64,000 nt of DNA, taken from Phaeosaccion multiseriatum (taxonomy: Eukaryota; Ochrophyta, other classes). Below are positions 31,661 to 42,234 of the stretch, in pieces. The stretch spans positions 3,286,001 through 3,350,000 of the forward strand of contig OZ218960.1 of assembly GCA_965112735.1 (NCBI GenBank), written 5' to 3'. The position numbers and the translations under genes were made by a program. Under the pieces are notes generated by a model that did no database searches, was not told the DNA's origin, and saw only the letters and a list, made by a program, of their open reading frames with translations. Numbering within the stretch: position 1 is the stretch's first letter; each line of letters starts with the position of its first letter.

Positions 31661-34600
31661 ATGCCGCCGCGCAGAAAGAAAGTGCTGAATGTTGCAGAGA
31701 AACCGAGCGTGGCTCGTGCAATAGCGGGAATTCTCAGCGGCGGGTCCGACAGGAACAGGCAAAGCCAGACCAGAGTGAGTGCAGGTGTCTTCGCTCTTCA
31801 CTCCTTATCGAGGCCTTATCGCTTATCCCCCCCCTCCTTCTTTAGCTCCTCCCCTTCCCCCCTCTACTCTACGATTCATCGGTCAATCGTGGCGTGGGTA
31901 TTGTGAATGTGGTAGGGGAGGGCAGAGTATCTGAGTGCCTGCAAGTTAGCGTGGGCCTGTGCCGCTGATGTCTCGTGTCGTGCCGTCCTTTCCCCCTCTT
32001 GCCTCTCCCCGCAGTGGAACAAGCTGCACGACTTTAGCAACTGCAACGTCATGGGAGAGAACGTGGACATGGTGAGTGAGTGAGCTAGTGAGGCCATGAG
32101 GCGATATGACCCCATACTCAGGTACTTCCCTGTATAGAAGGCAATAAGGCTCCTTGACCCCTTGATGCAATATGGATGCAATTCCCAATGCCCAATGCCG
32201 TGCCGTGCCAGGTGGTGACGTCAGTGACGGGGCACCTCATGGAGATGGAGTTTGATCAGCCCTACGGTAACAAGTGGAGCGCCTGTGCCCCGGGGGACCT
32301 CTTCCACCTGCCCATCATCAAGTACGTCAAGGAAGACAACAAGTGAGTCATTCAATCGGTATGCCAAGGGACAACACCAGTAGACGAAGCCAGGCCCTCG
32401 TAAGCTTCCTTCCAGCCCCCCACCTCCCCCCTCTCAGTCTCACCTTTACTTAGCCCTCTCCTCTCACCCTCCACTCATCCTCCGCTGACCTCCGCTTGCC
32501 CTTGTCGCTTGCCCTCCTCCGTTTTTGTCCTCGGTGCAGAGACACTGAGCAGCAGCTGCGAGACGAGGCGTCCAACGCCAACTGGCTCGTGCTGTGGCTG
32601 GACTGCGACAGGGAGGGGGAGAACATCGCATTCGAGGTCATCGACGTAAGTCAGTCTGGAACGGATGACAGTGGATGGTCTGTCCTCCCAAGGAACAATC
32701 CTCGTATGCCTCTCATGTCCACCGACGGCCACCCCCCCCGCCTCGTATGTCCCTCGTATGTCCCTCGCATGTCCCTGGTATGTCCCTCGCATGTCCCTGG
32801 TATGTCCCTGGTATGTATGTCCCAGGTGTGCAAGCAGGCGAATCCCCGCCTGCGCGTCTTGCGTGCCCGCTTCTCTTCCCTCATCGAGCGCGAGATCAGG
32901 GGGGCGGTGCAGACGCTCAGAGCTCCTGACGAGCACGCCAGCAATGCCGTTGACACCAGGTGTGCGGGGGAGAGGGGCGAGGGATAAGATTCTACTATAC
33001 TGAAAGTGGAGCTGAAACCGCCTGCTGCTCCTGCTGCTCCCCTCAGGCAAGAGATCGACCTCCGCCTGGGGTCCGCCTTCACGCGCTTCCAAACCATCCT
33101 CCTGCAGAAGAAGTTCGAGGGGCTGGGGGAGGGGGTCATCAGCTACGGACCTTGTCAGTTCCCCACACTGGGCTTTGTGGTGGAGCGCTTCCTCAGGAGA
33201 GAGAACTTTGTGAGTGAGGAGTTCTGGACGGTCAAGCTCGAGTACAGAGAGGAGAGGCAGGGGGAGGACGAGGAGGAGGACGAGGATGATGAGGATGATG
33301 ATGATGAGGATGATGATGATGATGATGATGACGACGACGAGGAGGGGGAAGACAACGGTGATAGTAGTGATGACGAAGGCTGGCACGGGCAGGGGCAGGG
33401 GCGGCCGCGGCGACGTGGGGTGCAGCAGCGGCGGAGGGAGCTCCAGAGAAGGCGGCAGCGCGAGGCGAGGGAGGCGAGGAGGAGGCAGGGGGTGCCCAGC
33501 GCATCCTTCGCGTGGGGGCGTGGGCGTGTGTTTGACAGATGCATGGGCCTCGCCGCGCTGGACCTGTGTGTGGAGGACGGTGAGTCATACACGGGAGGCG
33601 GTAGAGCAGTTGGTGATACAGAGGCCAGGGGAGGGCAGGAGAGGGCAGGGGAGGGGCATTGTCGTGCGTCGTGTGGTGTGACTGCTCCCTGCCCGCGCCT
33701 GTCTCCAAACGGCGGCTCTCCCCGTCCCGCCTTCCCGTCCACTACCATCCCATCCTGTAGGCTCTGCGGTGGTGTATCACCTTGACTGCAACCGCACTAC
33801 CCGCCAGAGGCCCGTGCCCTTGTCCACTGTGGAGCTGCAGAAGAGGTGAGAGGGTGGGAGAGAGGGGGAAGAGAGAGGGAGAGAGAGAGAAAGGGAGAGT
33901 GAGAAAGGGATGGAGGGCTGCTCGAGCCTCATCTGTGCCCCCCCCTTTCTCCTCTCTCTGTCCTCCACTGCCATCCAGGGCGAGTCGTTTCCTGCGCCTG
34001 ACCTCTGAGCGGACCATGACTGTGGCGGAGAAGATGTATCAGAGGGGCGTCCTCTCTTACCCCAGGACAGAGACAGAGAAGTTCAAGCCGGACCAGGTCA
34101 GTACGTCAGGGGACCAGTTTGTCAGTGTGCCGTAAGTTAGTGGGTAGATACTGTGTGTGTATGTATTTGTGTGCCTATATCCTCACACGTGTCTCACTGT
34201 CCCGAGCCGTTCTCGGCCCCGCTCCCCCTTGGACTGGACTGATGGATTGATGGATTGACTGATGGACTGATCGGTGTCAGGACCTGCTGGGCAGCATCGG
34301 AGAGTTCCGCAGGCACAGCCGCTACGGAGACTACGCCGAACACCTCCTGGACGGGGGCGGATTCCAGTAAGTCAGGGAGTGAGGGGCTGCGTGAGCGAGG
34401 GATTGAGTCAACGAGTGAGGGAGGAAGAGAGAGAGCGTACCGTTGTGCTGAAACTGAAACTTACCCTATCTCCTTGCCTGCCCCCAGACTGCCGCGTGCG
34501 GGTGCGGGCGACGACGCCGCGCATCCCCCCATCCACCCCACCAAGGCCGTGGAGCCGCAGCAGCTCGACAACGACGACGAGCGCAAGGTGATACAGCGAG

Positions 34601-36904
34601 ATGGGGGGATGGTAGTGGATGGCAGGGGATGGATAGGCTCTGTCCTGGCACCGAGGACAGCGTGGTGCTGATTGGGACTGATTTTCGGTCTGTGCTGCCG
34701 TGTGCCCTGTGACCTGTGGCATTTCACCAACAGGTGTACGACCTTGTGGTGAAGCACTTCCTGGCGTGCTGCAGCCGAGACGCGGAGGGGCAGAAGACCA
34801 CCGTCAAGGTGGACTGCGGGGGGGAGGAGTTCGTCACCTCAGGTAAGAAGGGGGGGCATTCTCAGCAACTGAAAGGCATGCTGGCCTCCCCCTTCGCCCC
34901 CTCACCCCCTCACCCCCTCACCCCCTCACCCCCTCACCCCTTCACCCCCCGCCTTCCGCCGCACTGGAGGGCTCATGATCACCACGCCAAGCCCCTCACC
35001 CCCCCCCTGCCATTCCCTGCCATCCCGCGCCCTCCCCGCTGTATCGCCAACTGCTGCACTGCTATAGGGCTGATGATCACGGCCAAGAACTGGTACGACA
35101 TCTACACGTATGAGTCGTGGAACAGCCGAAGCATCCCCAACTTCTACCAGGGGCAGATCTTCACGTAAGTCACTGAAAGGCACTGCTTCTGACGTACTTC
35201 TCGGGCAGCAGAGTAGCTGCAGCTCCCTCTCCTCTCGGAGACCCGCTCCTCCCCCACCGCTCACTCTCTCTCTCTCTGTCCACGTCCCTTACCTTCCATT
35301 TTCACCGACGGGGCTCAATGGACGGCAACCCATGGCCCTATTGACCATTTCATCAATGGCGATGGATGGCAATGAATGGCGATGGGTGGCAATGCACGGC
35401 AGGCCGTCGGAGCTGTCCCTTTCGTCGGGCCGCACGGAGGCGCCTGTGCTGCTGTCGGAGAGCGACCTCATCGCCCTCATGGACCAGGAGGGGATTGGCA
35501 CCGACGCCACAATCGCTGAGCACATCAAGAAGGTCCATGGATGGCAGTGGATGGCAGTGGATGGCAGTGGATGGCAGTGGATGTGGGTGATGGAATTGAG
35601 GGGAAGGGAACGGCAGGGAGCCCTCTCCTTTACACGAGCCACACCCCTTGCGTGGAGAGATACAATCGTCAGTCGCCAGTCGTCAATCATCAATCCCCGA
35701 ACCCCCCCTGCCCATGTGCCCCTCTCTACCGTGCCTGCCCACATGGCTGCCCATATGCCTGCCCATATGCCACCCACATGCCCCCCCCCCCTCCTTAGAT
35801 CCAGGAGCGCGACTACGTGGAGTGTGTGCAAAGGCGCTTCGTGCCCACCCGCCTGGGCAGAGCGCTGTACCGGGGCTACGAGGACATCGGCTACAAGCTC
35901 ATGAAGCCGTACCTCAGGGCGGCCATGGAGGTATACCAGTTGGTACTATGGGGAGGGAGGGGATTTAGAGGCATATGGGTAGGGAAGGGAGGGCGAGAGT
36001 GTGCACGTTGGTGACGTCACGCGCTGAAGAGACGGGATGGACAGGCGTTGTTGTACAGCGAAGCGAAGCTCAAGCTCAAGCTCAAGTGCGTGTGCTTGTT
36101 GCTTCCCCCTCCTTCCATCCACTGCCATCCTCTCCCCAGAGAGACTGTAAGAGGATCGCCGACGGGGAGGAGACGAAGGAGAACGCGGTGCGGCGCTGCC
36201 TCGGCACCATGGAGGTGGCCTTCCAGACTTGTCAGAGGTACTTGCTTACCAGCAGGGGGGGAGGAAGGATGGAGAGGCGTATTTCAAGATGTGGGTAGGG
36301 TTGAGTGGGAGTTGCAAGTGCATGCATGTGCCTTACCTTCTTTCTCTCGTTGTGTGTGGACCTCATGTGGTGCCTCTGAACAAACCCCTGCCTTCTTCCG
36401 CCTTCTTCTGCCTTCTTCTGCCTTCTTCTGCCTTCCGCTGCCTTAGCAACTCGCACAAGCTTGACGCAGCCGTGGCCGCGCTCTTCGCCCCCCTGGGCTC
36501 GGGGGCCGACACCGTCACGCGCAGGGGGGGGCGCAACTTCTCGCGCTGCTCGTGCGGAGGGGGTATGGACCTTCGTGACACCGCCTCTGCCCGCCGCCCG
36601 ATGCCTCTGCTCTTCTGCTCGGCGTGTGAGGTGAGACTCAGCCTTCCCCCCCCCCCCTCTCTCACTCTGAGGTGCAGCTCAGCCTCCTTCCCTTCCCTTC
36701 CCTTCCCACTCTTCCCTACTACAGTGACTTGTCTCGCTCCGCCTCACGCCCTCACTCTCACTCTCTCACTCCCTTCCTTTCCTTCATGCTTCATTAGATC
36801 GGCCTGAGTTTGCCGCACAAGGGGAATCTCAGCAAGCGAATGCCCCCAATGCGCTGTCCGCTGTGCCACTTCGAGGTGAGGGGCCGAAGGGGGGTGGAGC
36901 AGTG

Positions 36905-36972
<68 letters not shown>

Positions 36973-39900
36973 CGCGTTTTTCTCTCCCTGTCTCCACTGT
37001 CTCTCCCTCCCCCCCTCTCCATCTTTTCCCTTCTTCTCTCCCTCCATCCCTCCCTCCCTGGCTCGCTCTCTGGCCCCCACCGCAACGTGGGCTCGCATCC
37101 ATCGCAGACACGAGAGCATGCCGCACTCCGAAGCGCGGAACCCACCCCATTGACTTACTCTGCCCCATTGACTCACTCTGCCCCATTGACTTACTCTGCC
37201 CCATTGACTTACTCTGCCCCGTGACTCACTCTGCCCCATTGACTTACTCTGCCCCATTGACTTACTCTGCCCCATTGACTTACTCTGCCCCATTGACTCA
37301 CTCTGCCCCATTGACTTAACTCTGCCCCGCGGCATACCCCTGCTGCCTCCTCCCTCCTGCCTCCTCGCTCCTCCTTCCTCCCTCCTCCCTCCTCCCTCCT
37401 CCCTCCTCCCTCCTGGCCAGGTGCTGAGCGTGAGTGCGGGCAACGACTACACGGGCAAGGGCTACTCCGTCTGCCCGAACTGCTTCAACCATCCCCCCCA
37501 GGGCCACGAGGGAGAGTCGGGCTTCAGGTGCTTCAAGTGCACGTGAGTCGTGGGGTAGGACTCCGCGTCGGCATAGACACGCACTCACTCACTCACTCAC
37601 TCACTCACTCACTCACTCACTCACTCACTCACTCACTCGCTCACTCACTCACTCACTCACTCACTCACTCACTCCTTCTCACTCACTCGCTCACTCACTC
37701 ACTCACTCACTCACTCACTCGCTCACTCACTCACTCACTCACTCACTCACTCACGTACTCACTCACTAGGGCACCCCTTTACTCACTCGCTCACTCACTC
37801 GCTCACTCACTCATGACTCACTTTTCCACTTGCTGGAACTGAGACTGACACTCTGAACCTGTGTGTATATATGTGTGTGTGTGGCTTCACCCTACCCCGC
37901 CTCCCAGGGCGGCGTGTCCGCTGGCCACAGGCACGGACGACTCCCCTGTGGCCACTTGTTCCAAGCCAAACTGCGGACAGAGCCTCGCGCTGCGCAAAAC
38001 GGAGGCGGGCAAGTGGAATCTTGCCTGGTGAGTGGGGGGATGGCAGTGGATGGGGGAGGGGAGGGGAGGGAGGTAGGGAGAGAGAGAGGGAGGGAGGGAG
38101 GGAGGGAGAGAGAGAGAGGAAGGGAGGGAGACAGGGATGTAGGAAGGGAGACAGGGAGGGAGGGAGGGAGCAAGATGGATGGATGGAGGAAGGGAGGGAG
38201 GCGGTACACTATCGACAGGTCCGCGTGAAGGAACACAAGCGCAGGACCAATAAGGCAATGATGGCAATCCCCCATAGAACGCTACTCAGCCAGAGTATGC
38301 CATTTGCTGCGATTGATTAGGACTGGGCAATTTGCCGTTTGCTTGTACCCGCTCATCCTTCACGCTCTCCCCGAATCTGCCCCCGTCAATGCCGAATCTG
38401 CTCCCATCAACGCCAAAATCTCCTCAACCTCCTCCCCTCTCCCCTCTCACAGCAAGGGCTATCCCGCATGCCAGGGGAGCACAGTTTGGCTTCCAAACGG
38501 GATCACGAGCGCATCACGATCGGACTCGCTCTGTCTGCGGTGCGGAGGGCAGAATGAGGACCAGGTCCACAAGCTGAAACTCACATTGCGGCCGGGCTCC
38601 TTCCCCCCCGGAACACCGGCTGAGTACACGGCCTGCCCGTTTTGCGACGAGCTGCTGAGGGAAAACGGCGGCAACGGGAGAGCCAGGAACTACCAGGCGA
38701 GGGGGGGGCAGCAGCGGGACAACACTCCAAGGGGGGGCAGGGGAGGAGGAGGAGGAGGCGGTGACGACGATGGCAGAGGAGGAGGAGGAGGAGGAGGAGG
38801 GGGAGGAGGAGGGGGAAGGGGGGAAGGAAAGGAGAACGATGTGTATGGAGACGCAATGAAGGGCATTGGCCCTGCCAAGGCGGCGCGGAGAGGGAGAGGG
38901 AGAGGCGGGCGGGGGGCGGGGGGGGCAAGGGGCAGCGGGGGGAGAGGAGGAGGGGGGGCAGGGAGGGGGGGAGAGGCCGAGGAAGAGGTGCGCGTGTGCA
39001 GGTGTGAGGGCTCCCCACAGGCCAGCCTTAACACCACACGCTCGGGACAGAACGAGGGCAGGCAGTTCTACGCGTGCCGTTTGGGCAGGTGAGAGGAGGC
39101 CTTCAGATGCCTCCAAAGGCCTACAGATACCTGCAGCCTGTCAGCATCACATACCACCCTACCCCTCTCCCTCTGTTCGGCCAACTCGATCTCTGCCTTT
39201 CCCCTCCTCTCTCTGTACGCCTGGGAAGTCTTGCCCCGCCTCTACCTCTCTGTACGACTGAATCGTTTGTGCTGCATGGCCTTGCCCCATCCTCCTCTGC
39301 CCTTTCTGTACAACCAACTCGCACACCATCCTTATTGCAGGGATGACGGCTGCGGGTACTTCTCGTGGGCTGATGAGCCCGAGCGGGGTAAGTGCACCAA
39401 GTGCACCCACACCAACGCAGCAATGCCTCAGGCCTGAGATATGATGATGTCACAATAGGGGACTTTTTCGGAGCCCGCCTTGCCCTTCCCCAGTGCTTAC
39501 TCCCCGCTTGTGCTCTCTTTCTGCTGCTTCCGCTGCTGCTGGCCCCGCAGGAGGGGGAGGTGGAGGGGGAGGTGGAGGGGGGGGCGGTGGGGGAGGAGGG
39601 GATGGGCGTTCGTGCCAGTGCGGGGAAGAAGCGGCGTATCGCACCTCTAGATCGGCAGACAACCCAGGGAGGAAGTTTTACACATGCCCCAAGCCAAGGT
39701 GTGTGTGTGTGTTGTGCATTGTGTGTCCGTGTATATGTACGTATGTATGTATGTATGTATGTATGTATGTATGTATTTATGTGTAGGAGATGGATGCATT
39801 CCCTTGACGCTTGCTCGACACCCCCCCGACTTGTCTCTGCCGTCTGTTGCCTTATCATCGCCACAGGGCAGAGCAATGCCACTTCTTCCAGTGGGACGAC

Positions 39901-40005
39901 GTTCCTGACGAGGGAGGGGGGGAGGGCATGGGGGGCGGAGGGGGAGTGAGAGGGAGAGGCCGAGAGGGAGGAGAGGGGGGGCGAGGGCGAGGCAGGCGGA
40001 GATGA
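31661..40005 (+). CDS. TOP3A: DNA topoisomerase III alpha (type IA)
   Basis: Twenty-three exons: 31661-31774, 32015-32071, 32212-32342, 32540-32645, 32826-32959, 33047-33579, 33761-33845, 33979-34096, 34281-34366, 34488-34587, 34734-34842, 35068-35164, 35403-35532, 35799-35930, 36140-36237, 36447-36630, 36798-36875, 37421-37542, 37908-38027, 38453-39088, 39341-39387, 39551-39698 and 39867-40005 (1167 aa). TOPRIM motifs [11 protein letters not shown] (Glu13) and LDCDREGE (122-128) bind metal. SYPRTET carries the catalytic Tyr414. Other type IA motifs: HPPIHPTK and EGIGTDAT. The C-terminal region holds CxxC zinc fingers (CSCGGG, CSAC, CPLC, CPNC, CFKC), then two GRF-type zinc fingers ([24 protein letters not shown] and [23 protein letters not shown]) joined by Gly-rich linkers. 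Exon 6 inserts an Asp/Glu tract and an Arg-rich tract into the core. It normally works with a RecQ helicase and RMI1 to dissolve recombination intermediates. Confidence 0.95.
32695..32825. repeat. Minisatellite in TOP3A intron 4
   Basis: Units of CGTATGTCCCT and GCATGTCCCTGGTATGTCCCT repeat right up to the splice acceptor (GTCCCAG). Confidence 0.85.
35310..35402. repeat. GATGGCAATG minisatellite at TOP3A intron 12 acceptor
   Basis: 10-bp units (GATGGCAATG, GAATGGCGATG, GGTGGCAATG) fill the last ~60 bp of intron 12, ending in CACGGCAG at the acceptor. The usual polypyrimidine tract is missing there. Confidence 0.8.
35536..35585. repeat. (ATGGCAGTGG)n in TOP3A intron 13
   Basis: Four perfect tandem 10-bp units starting four bases after the splice donor. 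The unit contains the dispersed motif GATGGCAGTGGATGG. Confidence 0.95.
36903..37419. repeat. Composite repeat in TOP3A intron 17
   Basis: Three arrays in series: (CTGC)n at ~36903-36974; an 18-bp unit GCCCCATTGACTTACTCT in about nine to ten copies at ~37146-37330, alternating TTACTC and TCACTC; and a (CTCCCTC)n run up to the acceptor at 37420. Confidence 0.92.
37573..37813. repeat. (CACT)n microsatellite in TOP3A intron 18
   Basis: About 240 bp of CACTCACT with CGCT and CCTT interruptions, starting 30 bp after the donor GTGAGTCG. Confidence 0.95.
38055..38200. repeat. (GGGA)n purine repeat in TOP3A intron 19
   Basis: A GGGAGGGAGAGAGA-type purine-only tract of about 145 bp. One copy of the dispersed motif GATGGCAGTGGATGG (38039-38053) lies immediately upstream. 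Confidence 0.9.
39731..39784. repeat. (GTAT)n microsatellite in TOP3A intron 22
   Basis: About 50 bp of GTATGTAT inside the short intron between the two halves of the second GRF finger. Confidence 0.95.
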
Positions 40006-40555
40006 CTAGGTCGATGACGCCGCCGATGAAGGCGATACCTGAGCGAGTCATGTGTGAGGGGAAGCAGTGGCTGGCCTGAGGAGGCGAGAGGATGAGCGAG
40101 CGCGCGACGGGAGAAGAAGGTGAAAGATACATGCGTGAAGATGTGGCGGATTCGAGGCGAGCCAAGGAAGGTTGAGGGAGGCAGGCTGCATACACAGCTG
40201 ACGCGCGAGAGTAGTTGCTCTAGGCTTTTTTAGAACACCGCCTTCCCTCCTCACCTTTCTGCCTCTGCCTCTCTCTTTGCCTAGGCTGCGATCGTGTTTG
40301 ATATGTTGCTGCCCCCTCGGCCTTCCCATCGAGGCTCCCAAGTAGTGCAGGAGTGGTTCTAAAAAAAAAAAGGGAGGTTTGAATATGGCCTTCCCGGGGG
40401 GGGCGCCCTGTTGCCCTTGGCAGTTGGGCTCTGTTCTTTGGCGCGAGAGTGCTTTAGTAACTCGCATTAAAAGCTTCCATGCTGTTAGCGGGGAGGGAGA
40501 GAGCTCAGGCTTCACAACCATTCCCACACAGCACATCGCATCCGAGTCGATCATC
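40006..40555. other. Intergenic region, TOP3A to secreted Tyr/Ser-rich gene
   Basis: 550 bp with no gene seen. It contains a short inverted repeat, TTTTTTAGAAC near 40226 and GTTCTAAAAAAA near 40356, about 130 bp apart. This may be a small decayed element or chance. Confidence 0.5.
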
Positions 40556-41831
40556 ATGCGCGCTTTCCTCGCTACCCTCCTCCTGGCGTCATGCCTCGCC
40601 GCCCAAGGCCTCTACCTCGAGCAGGCGGATGACCGTGAGCTCGCCGGGAGTAGCAGCAAGAGCAGCAGCGGCTCCTCCGGCAGCGGGAGCTACCCCGCGT
40701 ACTTCCCGAAGGGTTTCAGCGGCTCCTCCGGGAGCAGGGGCGGCTCATCGTCCTCCTCCTCGGGCTCCTCCTCGGGATCGCATGGAGGAGGCATCTACCC
40801 CGTCCACGGCGGCAAGCACCTGGACTATGACGATATCAAGCTCCACCCCCGCTGGATCAAGGATGACCACGGCAAGTGGCTCTACAAAGTCCCGGTAAGC
40901 AAGAGCACTGAAGAGTTTGGCCTTCTCCAGCAACGTTGATCAATCACTTCGCTCACAAAGTACTAACTAGTTCCTCGCTGTCCCATGGCTCGACTTTTTC
41001 AAGGAGCCCAAGTGGCACGAGGAGTACGTGTTTGAAGACCCTGACCACACTTGCACGGTGAGTGGGTGAGCATGAGCGAGCGAGCGAGCGAGTGATTTTG
41101 ACAGAGCATCCAGACTGCATTTGCACCGGCCTTGAGACTCAGCGACTCCTTCTGCGACCCCCCTCCCCCGCTTGCTCGCTCGCCAGCATTACTGCAAGCA
41201 GAAGGACTTCCCCATGTACGGCATGGACTACTGCCACAGCTACTTGCCCTACTACAAGGACTACTGCATGGACTACTACCATCCCTACTACCACCCCTGG
41301 ATCTTCTCAAAGGGCCCCCACGGATTCTCGTCCTCCGGCTCGTCCTCCAGCGGCGGCTCTTCCTCCTCGTCTTCGTCCTCCAGCGGCGACCATAACCGCG
41401 AGCTGTGCGGCACGGAGTGCTTCCCCGAGGAGGACAGCCCCGGGCGCCACCTTCTGACCGAAGAGGGCGAGGCCTTCCACCGCGAGACGGGCGAGTGCCC
41501 TCCTTGCCCCGCCCGCAAGCTCACCACCTCCTCCTCCTCCGGCGACTCCTCTGGATCATCCTTCTCCTCGGGCTCCGGTTCAGGCTCCTTCTCTGGCCGC
41601 GGCTCGTCTTCTGGCAGCGGCTCGTCGTCCGGCTCGTCCAGCGGCAGCAGCCCCTTCTACCGCTACTGGGAGCCCAAGTGGCCCGAGAAGGAGAACATGT
41701 ACTGCCACTTCTACTACTCCATCTGCGGCCAGACTGTGGCGTATCACCTCAGTGGTAGCTACGGCTCCTCCTCGTCCTCGTCCTCCGGCAGCAGCGGCAG
41801 CAGCAGCTCCTCCTCTGGCTCGTCCCACTAG
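40556..41831 (+). CDS. Secreted Tyr/Ser/Cys-rich structural-type protein
   Basis: Three exons: 40556-40894, 41004-41057 and 41187-41831 (345 aa, phase-0 introns). The signal peptide is MRAFLATLLLASCLAAQG. The mature protein alternates Ser/Gly linkers (runs such as [16 protein letters not shown]) with Tyr/Cys/Trp/His-rich modules. Examples are HYCKQKDFPMYGMDYCHSYL followed by PYYKDYCMDYYHPYYHPW, and YRYWEPKWPEKENMYCHFYY. It also has acidic Cys modules (ELCGTECFPEEDSPG, GECPPCPARKL). WxPKW-like motifs occur twice (EPKWHEEY, EPKWPEKE). No known family is recognised. Composition suggests an extracellular matrix, wall, cyst or adhesive protein that could be cross-linked through Tyr or disulfides; this is inference. 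Confidence 0.75.
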
Positions 41832-42234
41832 AGCTCAGGCCGCGCATTTGGCGCTGGCTTTCGCTAGCTCTCTATCCATGACTATATCTATCAAATGTAC
41901 ATGACCAAACGAACCTTTCAGTTCTCTGACACTTCCTATACCCCTCACGCCTCCATTCTGTGCGTGTGGGTGTGTATAATACCTCTGTGCGAGCTCACCA
42001 GTCGAGAGCGACACCCCTCGAGTTTTGAAGTGCGAGTGTGGGGCTCCTGTGGGCCTCGGGGAGAGAACGGGAGAGGCGAAGAGTGATGGAGTCGGAGAGC
42101 ACAGGAAGCCCGAGGTAGGTGGAGAGATACCAAGCCGTCATCACTCTCGTCACTCGTCGATGAAGCTTCCGGCACACGAGCAGAGCAGCAGGTTGGCCTT
42201 CTCTTGTTCCTTGTTCAGAAGCACGCGGGTAGTA
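41832..42234. other. Intergenic DNA before the hAT-like element
   Basis: 403 bp downstream of the secreted-protein stop codon. No gene is seen. Confidence 0.5.
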
